Source: Arcuatula senhousia (Eukaryota; Mollusca; Bivalvia; Mytilida; Mytilidae). From it: a stretch of 64,000 bases of DNA. Made by a program: the position numbers and the translations under genes. The DNA is taken from positions 1,583,001-1,647,000 of the forward strand of contig OZ020305.1 in NCBI GenBank assembly GCA_963971305.1, read 5' to 3'. A model generated the notes under the pieces. It made no database searches and was not told the DNA's origin. It saw only the letters and a list, made by a program, of their open reading frames with translations. This document shows, in pieces, positions 47,301-59,300 of this stretch; position 1 is the first letter of the stretch, and each line of letters begins with the position of its first letter.

Positions 47301-50300
47301 TCAAATCCAAAACACATGTACTGGAAGTAGATGAACGTCCTAGATAATGTACCAAAAATAGTGAAGAACTGTCCTGGTCCCGTACGGGTAAATCAAAATC
47401 AAATCGCTAAATTCACGTTGGGCGCCATTTGTAGCCGGGCTCATGTATCGATGATCCTTCGGGCGAATAAAAACTATAACCAATATCTCAAGGTTTTGGA
47501 TTCTTTATTTAGTCGAATCAATGATAAGAAAATCCCTATAAAAATATAAATATCATAAGTATGGCTCAAAGAGGAATAACTCTAGCTTAATCGTAAATAC
47601 TACAATAATTGCCATACAGAAAATCAATAAAGATCAATAAAATTAAATATACCAATAAGTACTATATGATCGCATGTACACATATTCCACAAGAAGCTTG
47701 CAAAAATAAACTGATGTCTTATAAAGAACAGACATTTGTATATCTCTTATGACAAACATAACAGATTCTTTTATACTATATTTAGAGCTTGAAAAATACT
47801 CTAATTCCGAACATAAAAAAATAGCAAACTTGTGTTAAATAAGCAAACAAACAAAGCAAACAGAAATATTAATTAAAACATTAAAACAATACATGTATAG
47901 ACCTTACCTCACATGTAGGTGTAAAGGTTACCCGCTGGGTTTAAATAACAATACAAGGTCTTCACATCTTAAATCTGAATATAAAAATTAGGGTTTATAA
48001 GTCATGAGTTCTCATGACAAACTCATATCTCAAAAATACCTATCAAGCAAATATATTAATAAAAAAACTTCTATTTACTCTATGAATCATTTTATTTATT
48101 TCAAAGTTAAAATAGTAACTCTCATATGCATTCTGAACTTGGTACTTCATATCTGGTTGATTTTTTTATCTTTATACTGTTTTTAATAAAAGTTTAGATT
48201 TGTTTTACATAATAAAGTTTATTCCATGTTTATAGTTTTTTATGTGTTTTACTGTATATTACACATCCATACAGATCTCATACTGCAGGGTAATAAGTAT
48301 TGGCAAAGACAATTAATAATGATTAGTATTAGAATAAAACTGACCTTCCAATGAAATATAAATCTCCAAGAATGTAGAATAGTATAAATAGTCCAAATGT
48401 CCAAAAAGTGTGAAAAATATAGAAATGGAAATTAAACAAATATGGCAACTGGAAATTAAACTGTAATATCTTAAAAAAGGTGAAATCAAAGAGAACTTGA
48501 AAAACAAGTTTTCCCACCAAAGTATATCACATGACCAAAACAACCAATAAAAGATCAAAGGAAAATACCTGAACTAATTAACATACTACCTAGAAATCTC
48601 AGGTGCAAAATCAAAGTACCATCAGCACTGTGACATATGAGTACAAAAATAATAAAACATCTAAATTCAATAAATTTGCAAACATACTTTATTATAGCAT
48701 ATTAATAACCATAATAACAATCCAAAATATAAAAATACATAAAAATCACCCTACTACATAGTTACAAACCACGTTGACAAACAAGATATATGGCCAAAAC
48801 ATATTTCCTAAAAGGGTTAATTAATTTTCATTATTTTTTTTTTTTCGAGTTTTTGTGCGCAAACACTCTCAATCTTAGGGGTAAAATTTCATGCGGCTGC
48901 TCCATTACGTTCAATGGGATCCCATTAAAACCCTTGTGAGTAAGCGAGGATGAGAGGGTTTTAAAGTTTAGAACTACATGACACCATGAAAAAGTAAATA
49001 TATGGGAATGTTTACTTACATGTACATGTACAAAATGTAACAGATCTTCTTCTTCTCTATTACGGAAACACCGTCAACAAGTTGAGGATTACGTTCCGGC
49101 TGAACAATAATATACCATGATAAATAAGGTGAAGACCATTTGACTTTGAGGGGGGCCTGGCAGTTTCAGTGGATACAGATTATTTATTCAAAAAAATTTG
49201 TGGGCCAGAATTTTTTTTTTCATCACTTCTGCAAGAATATTTATTTTCTGCATACAATAACTTAATTGAGCAAGGATCTTGGGACAGATTATTTATTTTC
49301 TTGCAAACATAGACCAGATTGTTTTATTCCAACTTTTTCAAGGCCAGAAAAATTATTTACAAAAACTGCCAGCCCCCCCTCAAAATTAAATGGTCTTCCC
49401 CTAAGCATCCATTTTCAATCTTTCACTGATTCAGCTATGCAAGATAAAAAAAAAAATGGAAATAAAAAGTCCAACCTCACATGCTCAGTGCTTGAGATTA
49501 TCCTTGAAAGTTTTCAATCCTTTCAGGTACAAAATGTACAAACATATAACAGATGTGAACAGAACCATCATGACCATTTTAAACTTTCAATGAAGCATTA
49601 TACAATTGAATCTCTGTAGATCATTACTTAACAGTTTATAACATAGAAGATCATAAGATCTATGTGGAATAAGTTTACGTGACACAACGTACATGCAAAT
49701 CAACAGCAATTTAAAAATCCACAATGGAGTAGGGGTTAACTTCAAATGCCTATAGAATTATTAGATGATGTCAGTCTAAATGTACATTACATAATTTTTT
49801 TCATCATTTGCTTTGGTAGATAAAAGGTCATGGTCAACAGAAAAAGACAGTGGCTACAAAAGACAAAAAGACTTCAAAGAAAACAAAACCAGATGAAACT
49901 ACAAACAAAAAGTCCAATGAAGGGAAAAGGAAAACACCAAAGTCTAAAACTCCCCTAAGAGAGAGGAAGAAATATGATGGGTTTTGTCCTAACTGTCAGA
50001 TGCCCTACAGTATCTTGGTGATTCAGACTCCATCCTGGCATTTAGACGAGTGCCTCGATAAATACCACCCTGAAACAGGTACATGTATATGTACATGATT
50101 GGTTGATTTTATAGTTTACATTGGATATAACAGGGACTCTGAACCACCCAATTTTATACCCTTCGCTTGAAAAGTGGGGGGTATATAATGATAGCGGTGT
50201 CTGTCTGTATATCTATGCGTCCATCCGTCCTTCCGTAACACCTGAGGTTACCCATCTCTTATCCGCAGCTTATCCTAAACCCCTTGGTGGATTTTCATGA

Positions 50301-53300
50301 AACTTTCACACAATACTTCTGACATAATGTAGATGTGCACTTCATATTTTAAAATTTGATCAGAATGATTTTTTGGGGTTTTCAAAAGCAAAACATGAGC
50401 TTAGCAGTTTGACTGCAAGGGGGTACCCATCTCTTATTTGCAATTCTCCTAAACACCTTGATGGATTTTCATGAAACTTTCACACAATCTTTGTGACATA
50501 ATGTAGAGGTGCACCTCCTATTTAATGATTTTATGTGATTGATTTTTTGGGGGCAGGGGTATTTATTTGTGAACTGCTGTTCACAGTTTTTTTAGTTTTC
50601 GGGGGAGGGGTATGGCAACCTTATTTGTTTTTCATTAATTTGTATAGAAATACGTAATGATGAAAATAAAATGATGTAACGTCTACTATGCATACAGTAG
50701 GGCTTGACCAGAGTTTGACATCCTCAAAAAATATAAAAACATAAGAGAATTAAAAACAAAATAATTTTACACACATTTGTAAATATATATATATTTTTTT
50801 TCAAATAGAATGTGTGGATGGGGTAGATTGTGACTGTACTATACAGAGTCACTACTGGAAATACAACCACGAGCAGTTAGCCAAGAAGAGGAACAATAAA
50901 GGTTGGTTAGAACATGAAACATGTTGTCCAGACTTGGCAAAATAGTTTTGGAATAGGCCCGACTTTTGGTCCGATAACGTAATATCACTTGCCGGTCCGA
51001 CCAAAACACCATTTGACCAAAATTTTATTGAACTTTGATATTATCATCAAATTACGGAAATTGTTCATGTTTTTTTCCCGATTTCAATACATGATTTCAC
51101 TATTTCCGATAATTTGCGCATGTGCAACAGATTTTGTTGACAGTTGCATCAATTTGTCGATGTTGTTTGTTAATAAATAAAGTAAAATTAATCGGCGGTC
51201 AATAAATAGCAAGTAAAATCGTGATATTTTAGTCAAAATCAAAAGATTGGAAGAAAATTTAACAATGAAAATAACAATTAAAAACATTATAATCCATACA
51301 TCAGACGGACATCTGGTCCGGTGCAGTACTGACTTTGGTCGGACCGATGATGAAAATCACCGGACATGTCTGTAGGATTGACGAATTTCGCCAAGTCTGG
51401 TTGTCATGCCCAGAAACCCAGAAACTGTTTATTATGACATGAATGATGATATAAGACATAAATTGTGTCATTAAGTCTGTCCAAGCTTTCCAAACATATT
51501 TTCTATGTTGCGAGGTAGGGCATTTCTGTAAATGACGAAACTTTCGAAGTAGTTTTATTTGAGGGATTTTCAGGTTGACATTGCTAGTGCGAAAATTAAA
51601 CAGCACAAAAATATTTGTCTTCAATTGTAGTCTATGGTCAAAAACATAACAGCATGAATTTAAAACTGCAAACTAAAATTCAGCCCAACCATGAAAATAG
51701 ACTGGTTTACATTATGCTTTTTTACATTAAACATGTATGCTTGTTTCTAAATGAAATTTTTATTAACTTACCCATAATGCAGCAGAGAAATGAGGACAAT
51801 TATTGACCAAGTAGAAGAATATTTTATCTGTTTGTCAAATGTAAGATTGCTAAAACATTTAAACTAAACATTAAAAGTCTGTCCTGTCTAATTTTGATGA
51901 CTGATAGTGCATAATTATATGATGTTATATTTATCTTAATATTAAATGAGATTTGTATTGTTGCAGGTTCAAATAAGAAAAGTAAAGTTCAACTTACATA
52001 TGGGAATCCAGAAGTAATTCACACCAACAAACAAAAAACCAATATATCAGACACAGGATTATGTATTCCTAATACCAGTCCATTTGATGAACTTTCACAA
52101 CAGAGAGATGGTGGGCCTATACTTTACACAGGTTTATGTATGCCTTGTGATGAACTTACAGGGCAGAAGGAAATTAGACCTATACCAGACAAAGAATTGT
52201 GTATTCCTGCTACAAGTCCTTGTGATGAACTCTCACAGCAGAGAGAATGTAGACCTATACCAAATGCAAGTTTATGTATTCCTGCAACAAAGTCTTGTGG
52301 TGAAATGCCACAGCTTAAAGAATGTATACCTATACCAGACACAAGTTTATCTGTACCAAATACAAGTCCTTATGGAGGTGTCATTTCCCTGACAAGAAGA
52401 AAACTAACACCAGAGGATGCATGTGAATATCTCGAGGCTGCCTTCAAAGAAGCAACACATTGCTCACATACCAAAAACACAGATTCTGTTATTGATGATA
52501 ATGAAGAGGCAGAAAGAGAATTGATGAATAGCTTCCTGTACGAGGATTCCAATCCAATTTCTAATCCGAGTCAGTCGTTCTGTGATTGTGGTCAGGGTTA
52601 TGTAGAACACAGCGGGAAGTCTGTATCAGATGTCGATGCCAGCGAGGACAGCAATTCTAATTCTAGATCATTTTTTCTAAATTATAAGAAAAAACTGACA
52701 GAAAATTTACAGTCTGGCACTTTAAAAGGAACTGATGTCAATGATTCAGGGGGGACAGAGTCACAGTTCTATAGGAATATATTTTCTCTCAAGCGTACAG
52801 AAGAATCTGATTCAAAACATTTGAATGATGATGAATATTTAAGTGGAAATGAGGCTGATGGGGGAAATTTAGGGGAAACTGAATCAGAAAAAGATATTTT
52901 TTTTGAAAATGAAGCTGATGGGCTGAATTTGGGAGGAAATAAATTTAGAAATGGTACTTTAAGTGAAGAAAATGATAGTGATGTGCAATTGATGGCTGTG
53001 GAAGACAATACAAGATCTAATTGTATGCTTTCCTCTCAGAAGTCAGAAACCTCAAAGTCACAATCTAGTTCAAACAAACAGTCAACAAGTAAAAATATGA
53101 AAACTGCCATTAAAAAATCTCAGGGAAAGAAAAATAAATTGCCAAAAGAAAATACTGACAAAAATCAAATGTCACTTTTGACATTCTTCAAAGGAAATAA
53201 AAGCTTGGCCTCAGTTAAAAGTTATTGTGACTTTGACCTGAAAATTGAGGAAAATAGCAGTAACAGTGGAACAATAGCAAATTGTTGTAATTCTAATGGT

Positions 53301-56300
53301 GATGATTTGACTAAGTTAAAAAGTATTAACAATGTTTTAATGAATTCTTTAACAAAATCTAAGTCAGACCCATGTGCAATGAGTAAACATTCTTATAGTG
53401 GTTCACAAGTCAGGAATACCTCAATGATGAACTCAACTCAGAACAGTTCACAAGTAAGGAATACCTCAGACGTAATGATGAACTCGGCTAAAAACACTTC
53501 ACTAGTCAAGAATGCCTCTGATATATTAATGAACTCTGCTCAGAACAGAGAAAAATCTAGTCAGAATGTCGCCTCTAATAATAAATCTGAAGACCCCAGT
53601 ACAGAGGGAACTGAGAAAGAGGCCAAGCCTACTCGTAATTGTCCATTTTACAAAAAAATTCCAGGTAAGATTTAATCAGAGTCCAATCCATAGATAATAG
53701 AAGATACAAGTAATGAGATGTGTACCCAACACAACCCACAATATAAATAACAATTTTAAAATCTGCAATGAAAAACAACTAGCAGCTTTCAATGTGACCA
53801 GTGGTTGCTGCTCATCATTTTGCAATTGGCTCTAGATCAAAAATATAATGCTAATGATTCTAATCCAATCCTTAAATGTCAGTGAAAGACCCATTCTTGG
53901 TGTCAGAGGAACAAATAACATAAAGTCAATGAGTAAAAACATCAGCTTGATAAAGATCCTTTGTATTAAAAATGAGCACGACTCCAGATCCTTTGTCTTA
54001 CCTTAAACTTTGAACTATTGACCTAAAAAATCTAAATCTGATCCTACTTGATCTCATCAGGTTATATGTCTGTAAACTCAACCAATACCATTTATATAAA
54101 TTTGTGCCTTTCAAACCATTTTCAATTGAATGCTTGAATAAATTTTTTTTTTTAAATTGCATGCTTTCCTGAATGTGCTTAAAGGCATGTGACAAAAAAG
54201 TAAAAGATTATTTACAATGTATATTAGTGGTAGGTAATACATGTATTGTATTTTATTTAATATTTTAGGTACTGGATTCACTGTGGATGCCTTTCTGTAT
54301 GGAAGCGTACCCGACTGTGTGGCCTACTTCCTGTCTCACTTTCACTACGATCACTACCGAGGACTTACCAAGAAATTTACTGGACAGATATACTGTAGTC
54401 AGGTATACCTAATGTAGTTCTAACAGGACAATGGGCAGAAAAATGGTAAACATGTTATGTAGGTTCCCAGTGTTTGAGCCTGAGAAAGAATATAGAATTG
54501 GGGCTCCCACAGGGTACCCCCCTCAGGTCGCAGGGTCGCTTTTAAAAGGGGTCTGAGGTCGCTTTTAACAGGCATATTTTGGCGGCGGTCTGTGGTCGTC
54601 TTTTGGCATAGGTCGATTTTATGAAGTGTAGGTCAGAAGTCGCCCTTAAAAAGCCTTCAGGTCACAGGTCATTTTTTACCCTGCGGGAGTCATAGAATTC
54701 AGCTTTCTGTCCATCTGTCATGTCTGTCATTCTGTTCATTTCTGGAGCTTCACTTTTGGGTTGCTTATATAGAATTCCATGAACTTAAACATTAAACATA
54801 TAAATAAAAGAAAAAGCCTATTTATTTTTGAGTCAAAAGGTCAAGGTCACATGTAAAAAACATTATTTTTTTAAAAGCGGAATTAGTTTCTACAGCATAT
54901 CTTTTGAATGCCTTTATAGAATTTCATGAAACTAAGGCATGGTTTTGCCAGCTGGGGGGGGGGGACATAGATTCATGCTCTTGTTCATTAATTTTGGTCA
55001 TTTTGTAGTGAAATTTAATAAGATAAGTCGACCTAATTAATTTTTAAATGACATCATAATTTACTGTTTGTAAAATTTCTTGAATGTACATGTATACTGG
55101 ACATTTGGTCGTGTATGTCTTGAAAACAGATCTAGGGTTGAAAAAAATTGTTAAAAAAATAACTTGCACTGATTGAAATTCTACAGTTTGTATCCTGTAT
55201 ATTTATTAGAATGTTCAAGACTTTTTGAATACTCAATAGCCATCAATCCCAACCACAAACTTATGACCCCCCCCCCTCCCCCGGTTCAAAAGTGGATTAT
55301 TTAGTGATAGAAGTATCCTTTCTTTCCTGATGTCTGTTATGTCTTCAGATACTCATCTTTTATACACAACTCCTTAACTACCTAATGTATTTTCATGAAT
55401 CTTTTACACAGTCTTTGTGACACAATGAAGATATGTTCTTTTAAAGTTCATATGATAGTTGAGGAGGGGATTATTTGTTTTTGTGAGATCACCAGTTCCA
55501 GTTCTGATCAATGCCTATATGTTTCTTTTTAGATAACGGGTAATTTAATCAAGTCAAGACTAGGAGTGAGACCAGATATAGTTCACTGTTTACCAATGGA
55601 GACGCCATGTACCGTAGAGGGCACAGAAGTCACACTACTAGAGGCCAACCAGTAAGTCATAAATCACCCCCACTTCAATTATTCAATATAGACTTTTGTA
55701 AAAAAAATGCATGTAAAAGATAAAACCAAAAAGGACAGTAGAAGATATTGAGATGTAAAATAAGTGTATGCAACACAGCCTACATGAATCAGTTGCCATT
55801 CAAAGATCTGCAATGGAAAACAGTCTGCAGTCTTCATTTTGCCTGTTGCTTGCAGTTAGGCATCTTGCAATTAGACGGAGATAAATATTATAATGAATGT
55901 ATTTGACAGAATCAGCTAACAAAAAGCAACATGACTATGATTGTAATGGTTTGATTTCGTAGCTGCAGATAATTTTACATGTTGGAGAACTTAAAAATGT
56001 TAAATTAACCATGGAAGCTCGATCAAAAGTACATGTAATATAAAATTTAGTAACATGATAATGATTGTAATGATTTGATTCAGTTGTCCAGGTGCCGTCT
56101 TGTTCCTGTTTAAGACAAAACAAGGGCAGATAATTTTACATACGGGAGACTTTCGAGCAGATCCTGCCATGGAACAATATAAATGTCTACAGAATGTTAA
56201 AGTACATCAGCTGTACCTAGATACCACGTAGGTATTACCCTATAAAACAACCAGTATTTCCTTTTATTGTGCATGGTTGATAGGATTAGATTTGAAATTG

Positions 56301-59300
56301 AGTAAGCATCTGAACAGTAATAAATTCACATGTCCATATATTTCATAGATTTTTTTTTTATATTTGTAAAAATTCTTGGGTTTTTTTAAATACTTTCAAG
56401 TATATTTGATAAAATTAGAATTCCACTTTAAAGTTGAAGAAATAAACCCCAAACCATAGTTTCACTCTAAATTCTATACAAATTATCTCCCCTTTAAAAC
56501 TCATCATCTTCTTCCATATATAGAAGTTCACTCCTCATGATGAAAAATTCGAATTTTCATCGCCCACCAACAAAAGTAGAGGGATATGTAGTATTCAGGT
56601 CTGTCCATCTGTTTATCCATATTCAAGTTTTTTTCAGGTTAAAGCTGCAGGTTATATGAAGGAAAGAAGGAACGAGGCACCAATGGGGCATTCTAGTGTC
56701 AAAAGTCCAAAAGGGCACCAACAAAACCAATAAACACCAACAAGAACAGCATGAGGAAAAACAAAACATAAAAACACAAAATAAACAGAACAGAAATCAA
56801 CAATGCAAAATCAAGTCATATTAAGAGTAAACTCAGGTGCTCCGGAAGATTAACCAGTATGCTATCACCACAAAGCTATATTCTTCTTTCAGGGTACGAA
56901 ATCATCATCACATTTTATCCCTACTATCACATGATATGATGGCTTGACTTCAGTGATAGTATAACATTATTTCTTTTGAATATATTCTTTACTATCAAAT
57001 CATTAAGGTAGCTTATCAATGCTGCTTTATAAGATCAGTTTTGTATTAGATTTATAGATGACCTATATTTTACCCTTTTAACCTAATCTACATCTTTTGT
57101 TTCCTCAGATACTGCGACCCTCAATACGTCTTTCCCCCGCAGAATGAAGTGATAGAGTTTGGAGTCAAACTAGTGGAGAAGTTTATGATAGATCATCCTA
57201 ACACAGCTGTCATATGTGGATCTTATACAATTGGAAAGGAAAGAATCTTCACAGGTTACTTAGATATTTTGGTTTAATCGCTATTTTTAATTATGAACTC
57301 TTTTTAAACTACTTGTACGACCAAGTTTGTCAGGTCTGTTAACACAACTGTTATCTGTGGATTCTATACTACATTGTAAAGGGAAGGGAAAATAAATTCA
57401 CAGGTTATTTAGGTGTTATAGTTGAATTGGGTTTTTTAATATGGATAGATTTAATGACCTTGTCATCATAGACATGATCATAAAATTTTAAAAGAATTTT
57501 TTGTACCTCTTAGACACGTATCGGTTATTGTTCCATATCATTTATAAAAGAAAAGAATATAGAATTGGACCAAATTAATATTCAGAATTTTTTTTAATTT
57601 GATATTAAAGTATCTGTACATGCATAAACTGCAATCAATTAACGTTCTACTAAAATAGTTGCATTTGAGAGTTCTTTTACAGTACACCTGTTACAGGGTT
57701 CCCACGCCATCCTTGAATTCAAGGAAACCTGGAAAAGTCCTTGAATTTCACTTCGATGCTCAAAAACCTTGATAAATCCTTGAATTTTATCAAATATCCT
57801 TGAAAAACCCTTGAATTTTGTCATATGCAGATTTGTTGACCGTTTGATAAAAAAGGCCGAAAAATATTGGATTTTAAAAATTTTTGCAGACTATTTTAAT
57901 CCTTGAAAATGACATCAATACCCTTAAAAAGTCCTGGAAAAACCCTTGAATTTTGTGTCCAAAAAATAGTGGGATCCCTTCTGTTATTATTTGTGACATA
58001 ACATACCATAGTAGAAAATATGACCTATTTAAAAAAGTACTGCCTTTTTATATTGTTTGTTTGTGATTAACAGCTATTGCCAAGAAGCTGGGCTGTAAGA
58101 TTTGTGTACAGAGGGACAAGTATAAAGTGTTGAATTGTTTAGAAGATACAGACTTATCACAGAGGATATCACTAGATTATAACGAATCATTCCTTCATGT
58201 TCTGCCAATGGGAAAATTAATGGTTTCTGTAAGTTTAAATAAAACCATAATTTTATGTCCAATTGTTTACATGTTAAGTGTTAGTGACAAAAAAAAAAGA
58301 ACAAATTGACAAACAACATGAACATGCAAGAAACAAATAGCTACAAAGTACATATTTATTAGTTTCCTTAAACCAATTATTAACATGTTGCAGAAGCAAC
58401 ATATTGGGGTTACTTTGTCACCATCCGTTGTCCTGCGTCCTGTGGGGTCACAAAAATTTCCATCACAGTTTTCGGGGAATCTACAAGTCACAATCTCTTG
58501 ATATTTGGTATGTGGTTTCCTCCTTTGGTACTATTTTGGACTCATTTATTTTCGTGGGTACCAATTTTGGTGGTTTGGTGAAAAAATATCAGTTTGTGGA
58601 TTCTTAAATTCGTGATTCTTAAAGTCTGCTGCATACACACCAATGTTAAATTTCCTTTTCGTGGGATATCAAATATTGTGGTTAAAGGCTATCCACGAAA
58701 ACCACGAATAATAATGACCACAGTATATGGTGTAAAGCGATTTAATGCCCGTATCTCATCTACTTCCTGAATATTTTAAGACGCAGGCGACATACGTCTT
58801 CCATGGAAGACTGCCATTCTAGTGTTCAACATTACAACCCTGGGAACCCTAGGTAGGAAAAAAGTTGATTACTTGGGGCAGAATGAGAACAATCTGGGTA
58901 ATGTAAAATGTAACCCTAGGTTGTTCCGAATGTACACTGTTGTTTGTTAAAAAGACCATTGACCCATTCAAAATAAAGAGGTCAACCCCGTTCTCTTTTA
59001 TTTTTATGCCCCCGTGACAACATGTCGGGGGGCATTAAGTTTTACTCATGTCCGTCCGTACAAATTTCCGTCAAGCTTTTCTCAGAAACCGTAAATGGGA
59101 ATAACTTGAAACTTGGTAGGATGGTTCAGTATGACAAACTATACGTCCTAAGCAAATTTTAAACCTGTCGGACATCTACTTCCTGTTTGGGGCTGGATCG
59201 ATACCAAAATCGACATGAAAATTTCCGTCAAGCTTTTCTCAGAAACCATACATGGGAATGATTTGAAACTTGATAGGATGGTTTAGTATGATAAACTATG

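Larger units (their letters stand above)
38631..48758 (-). mobile_element. Complete Ty3/gypsy LTR retrotransposon
   Basis: A 10,128-bp element on the minus strand has two LTRs, a tRNA-Lys-type primer site, gag, pol and a polypurine tract, with TAGT duplicated at the insertion site (38627-38630 and 48759-48762). The LTRs begin TGTAG and end CTACA. They differ by three small length changes (8, 2 and 1 nt) and a few substitutions, so the insertion is young. It sits antisense inside DCLRE1A intron 1 and so should be spliced out of that transcript, unless its signals interfere. About 1.9 kb of non-coding leader (45550-47410) precedes gag. Confidence 0.97.

Noticed and set aside
49266..49619. 117-codon frame upstream of DCLRE1A exon 2
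   Set aside because: It begins inside a MITE and has no similarity to the SNM1A N-terminus that I can see; phase and splice sites favour the exon starting at 49820.
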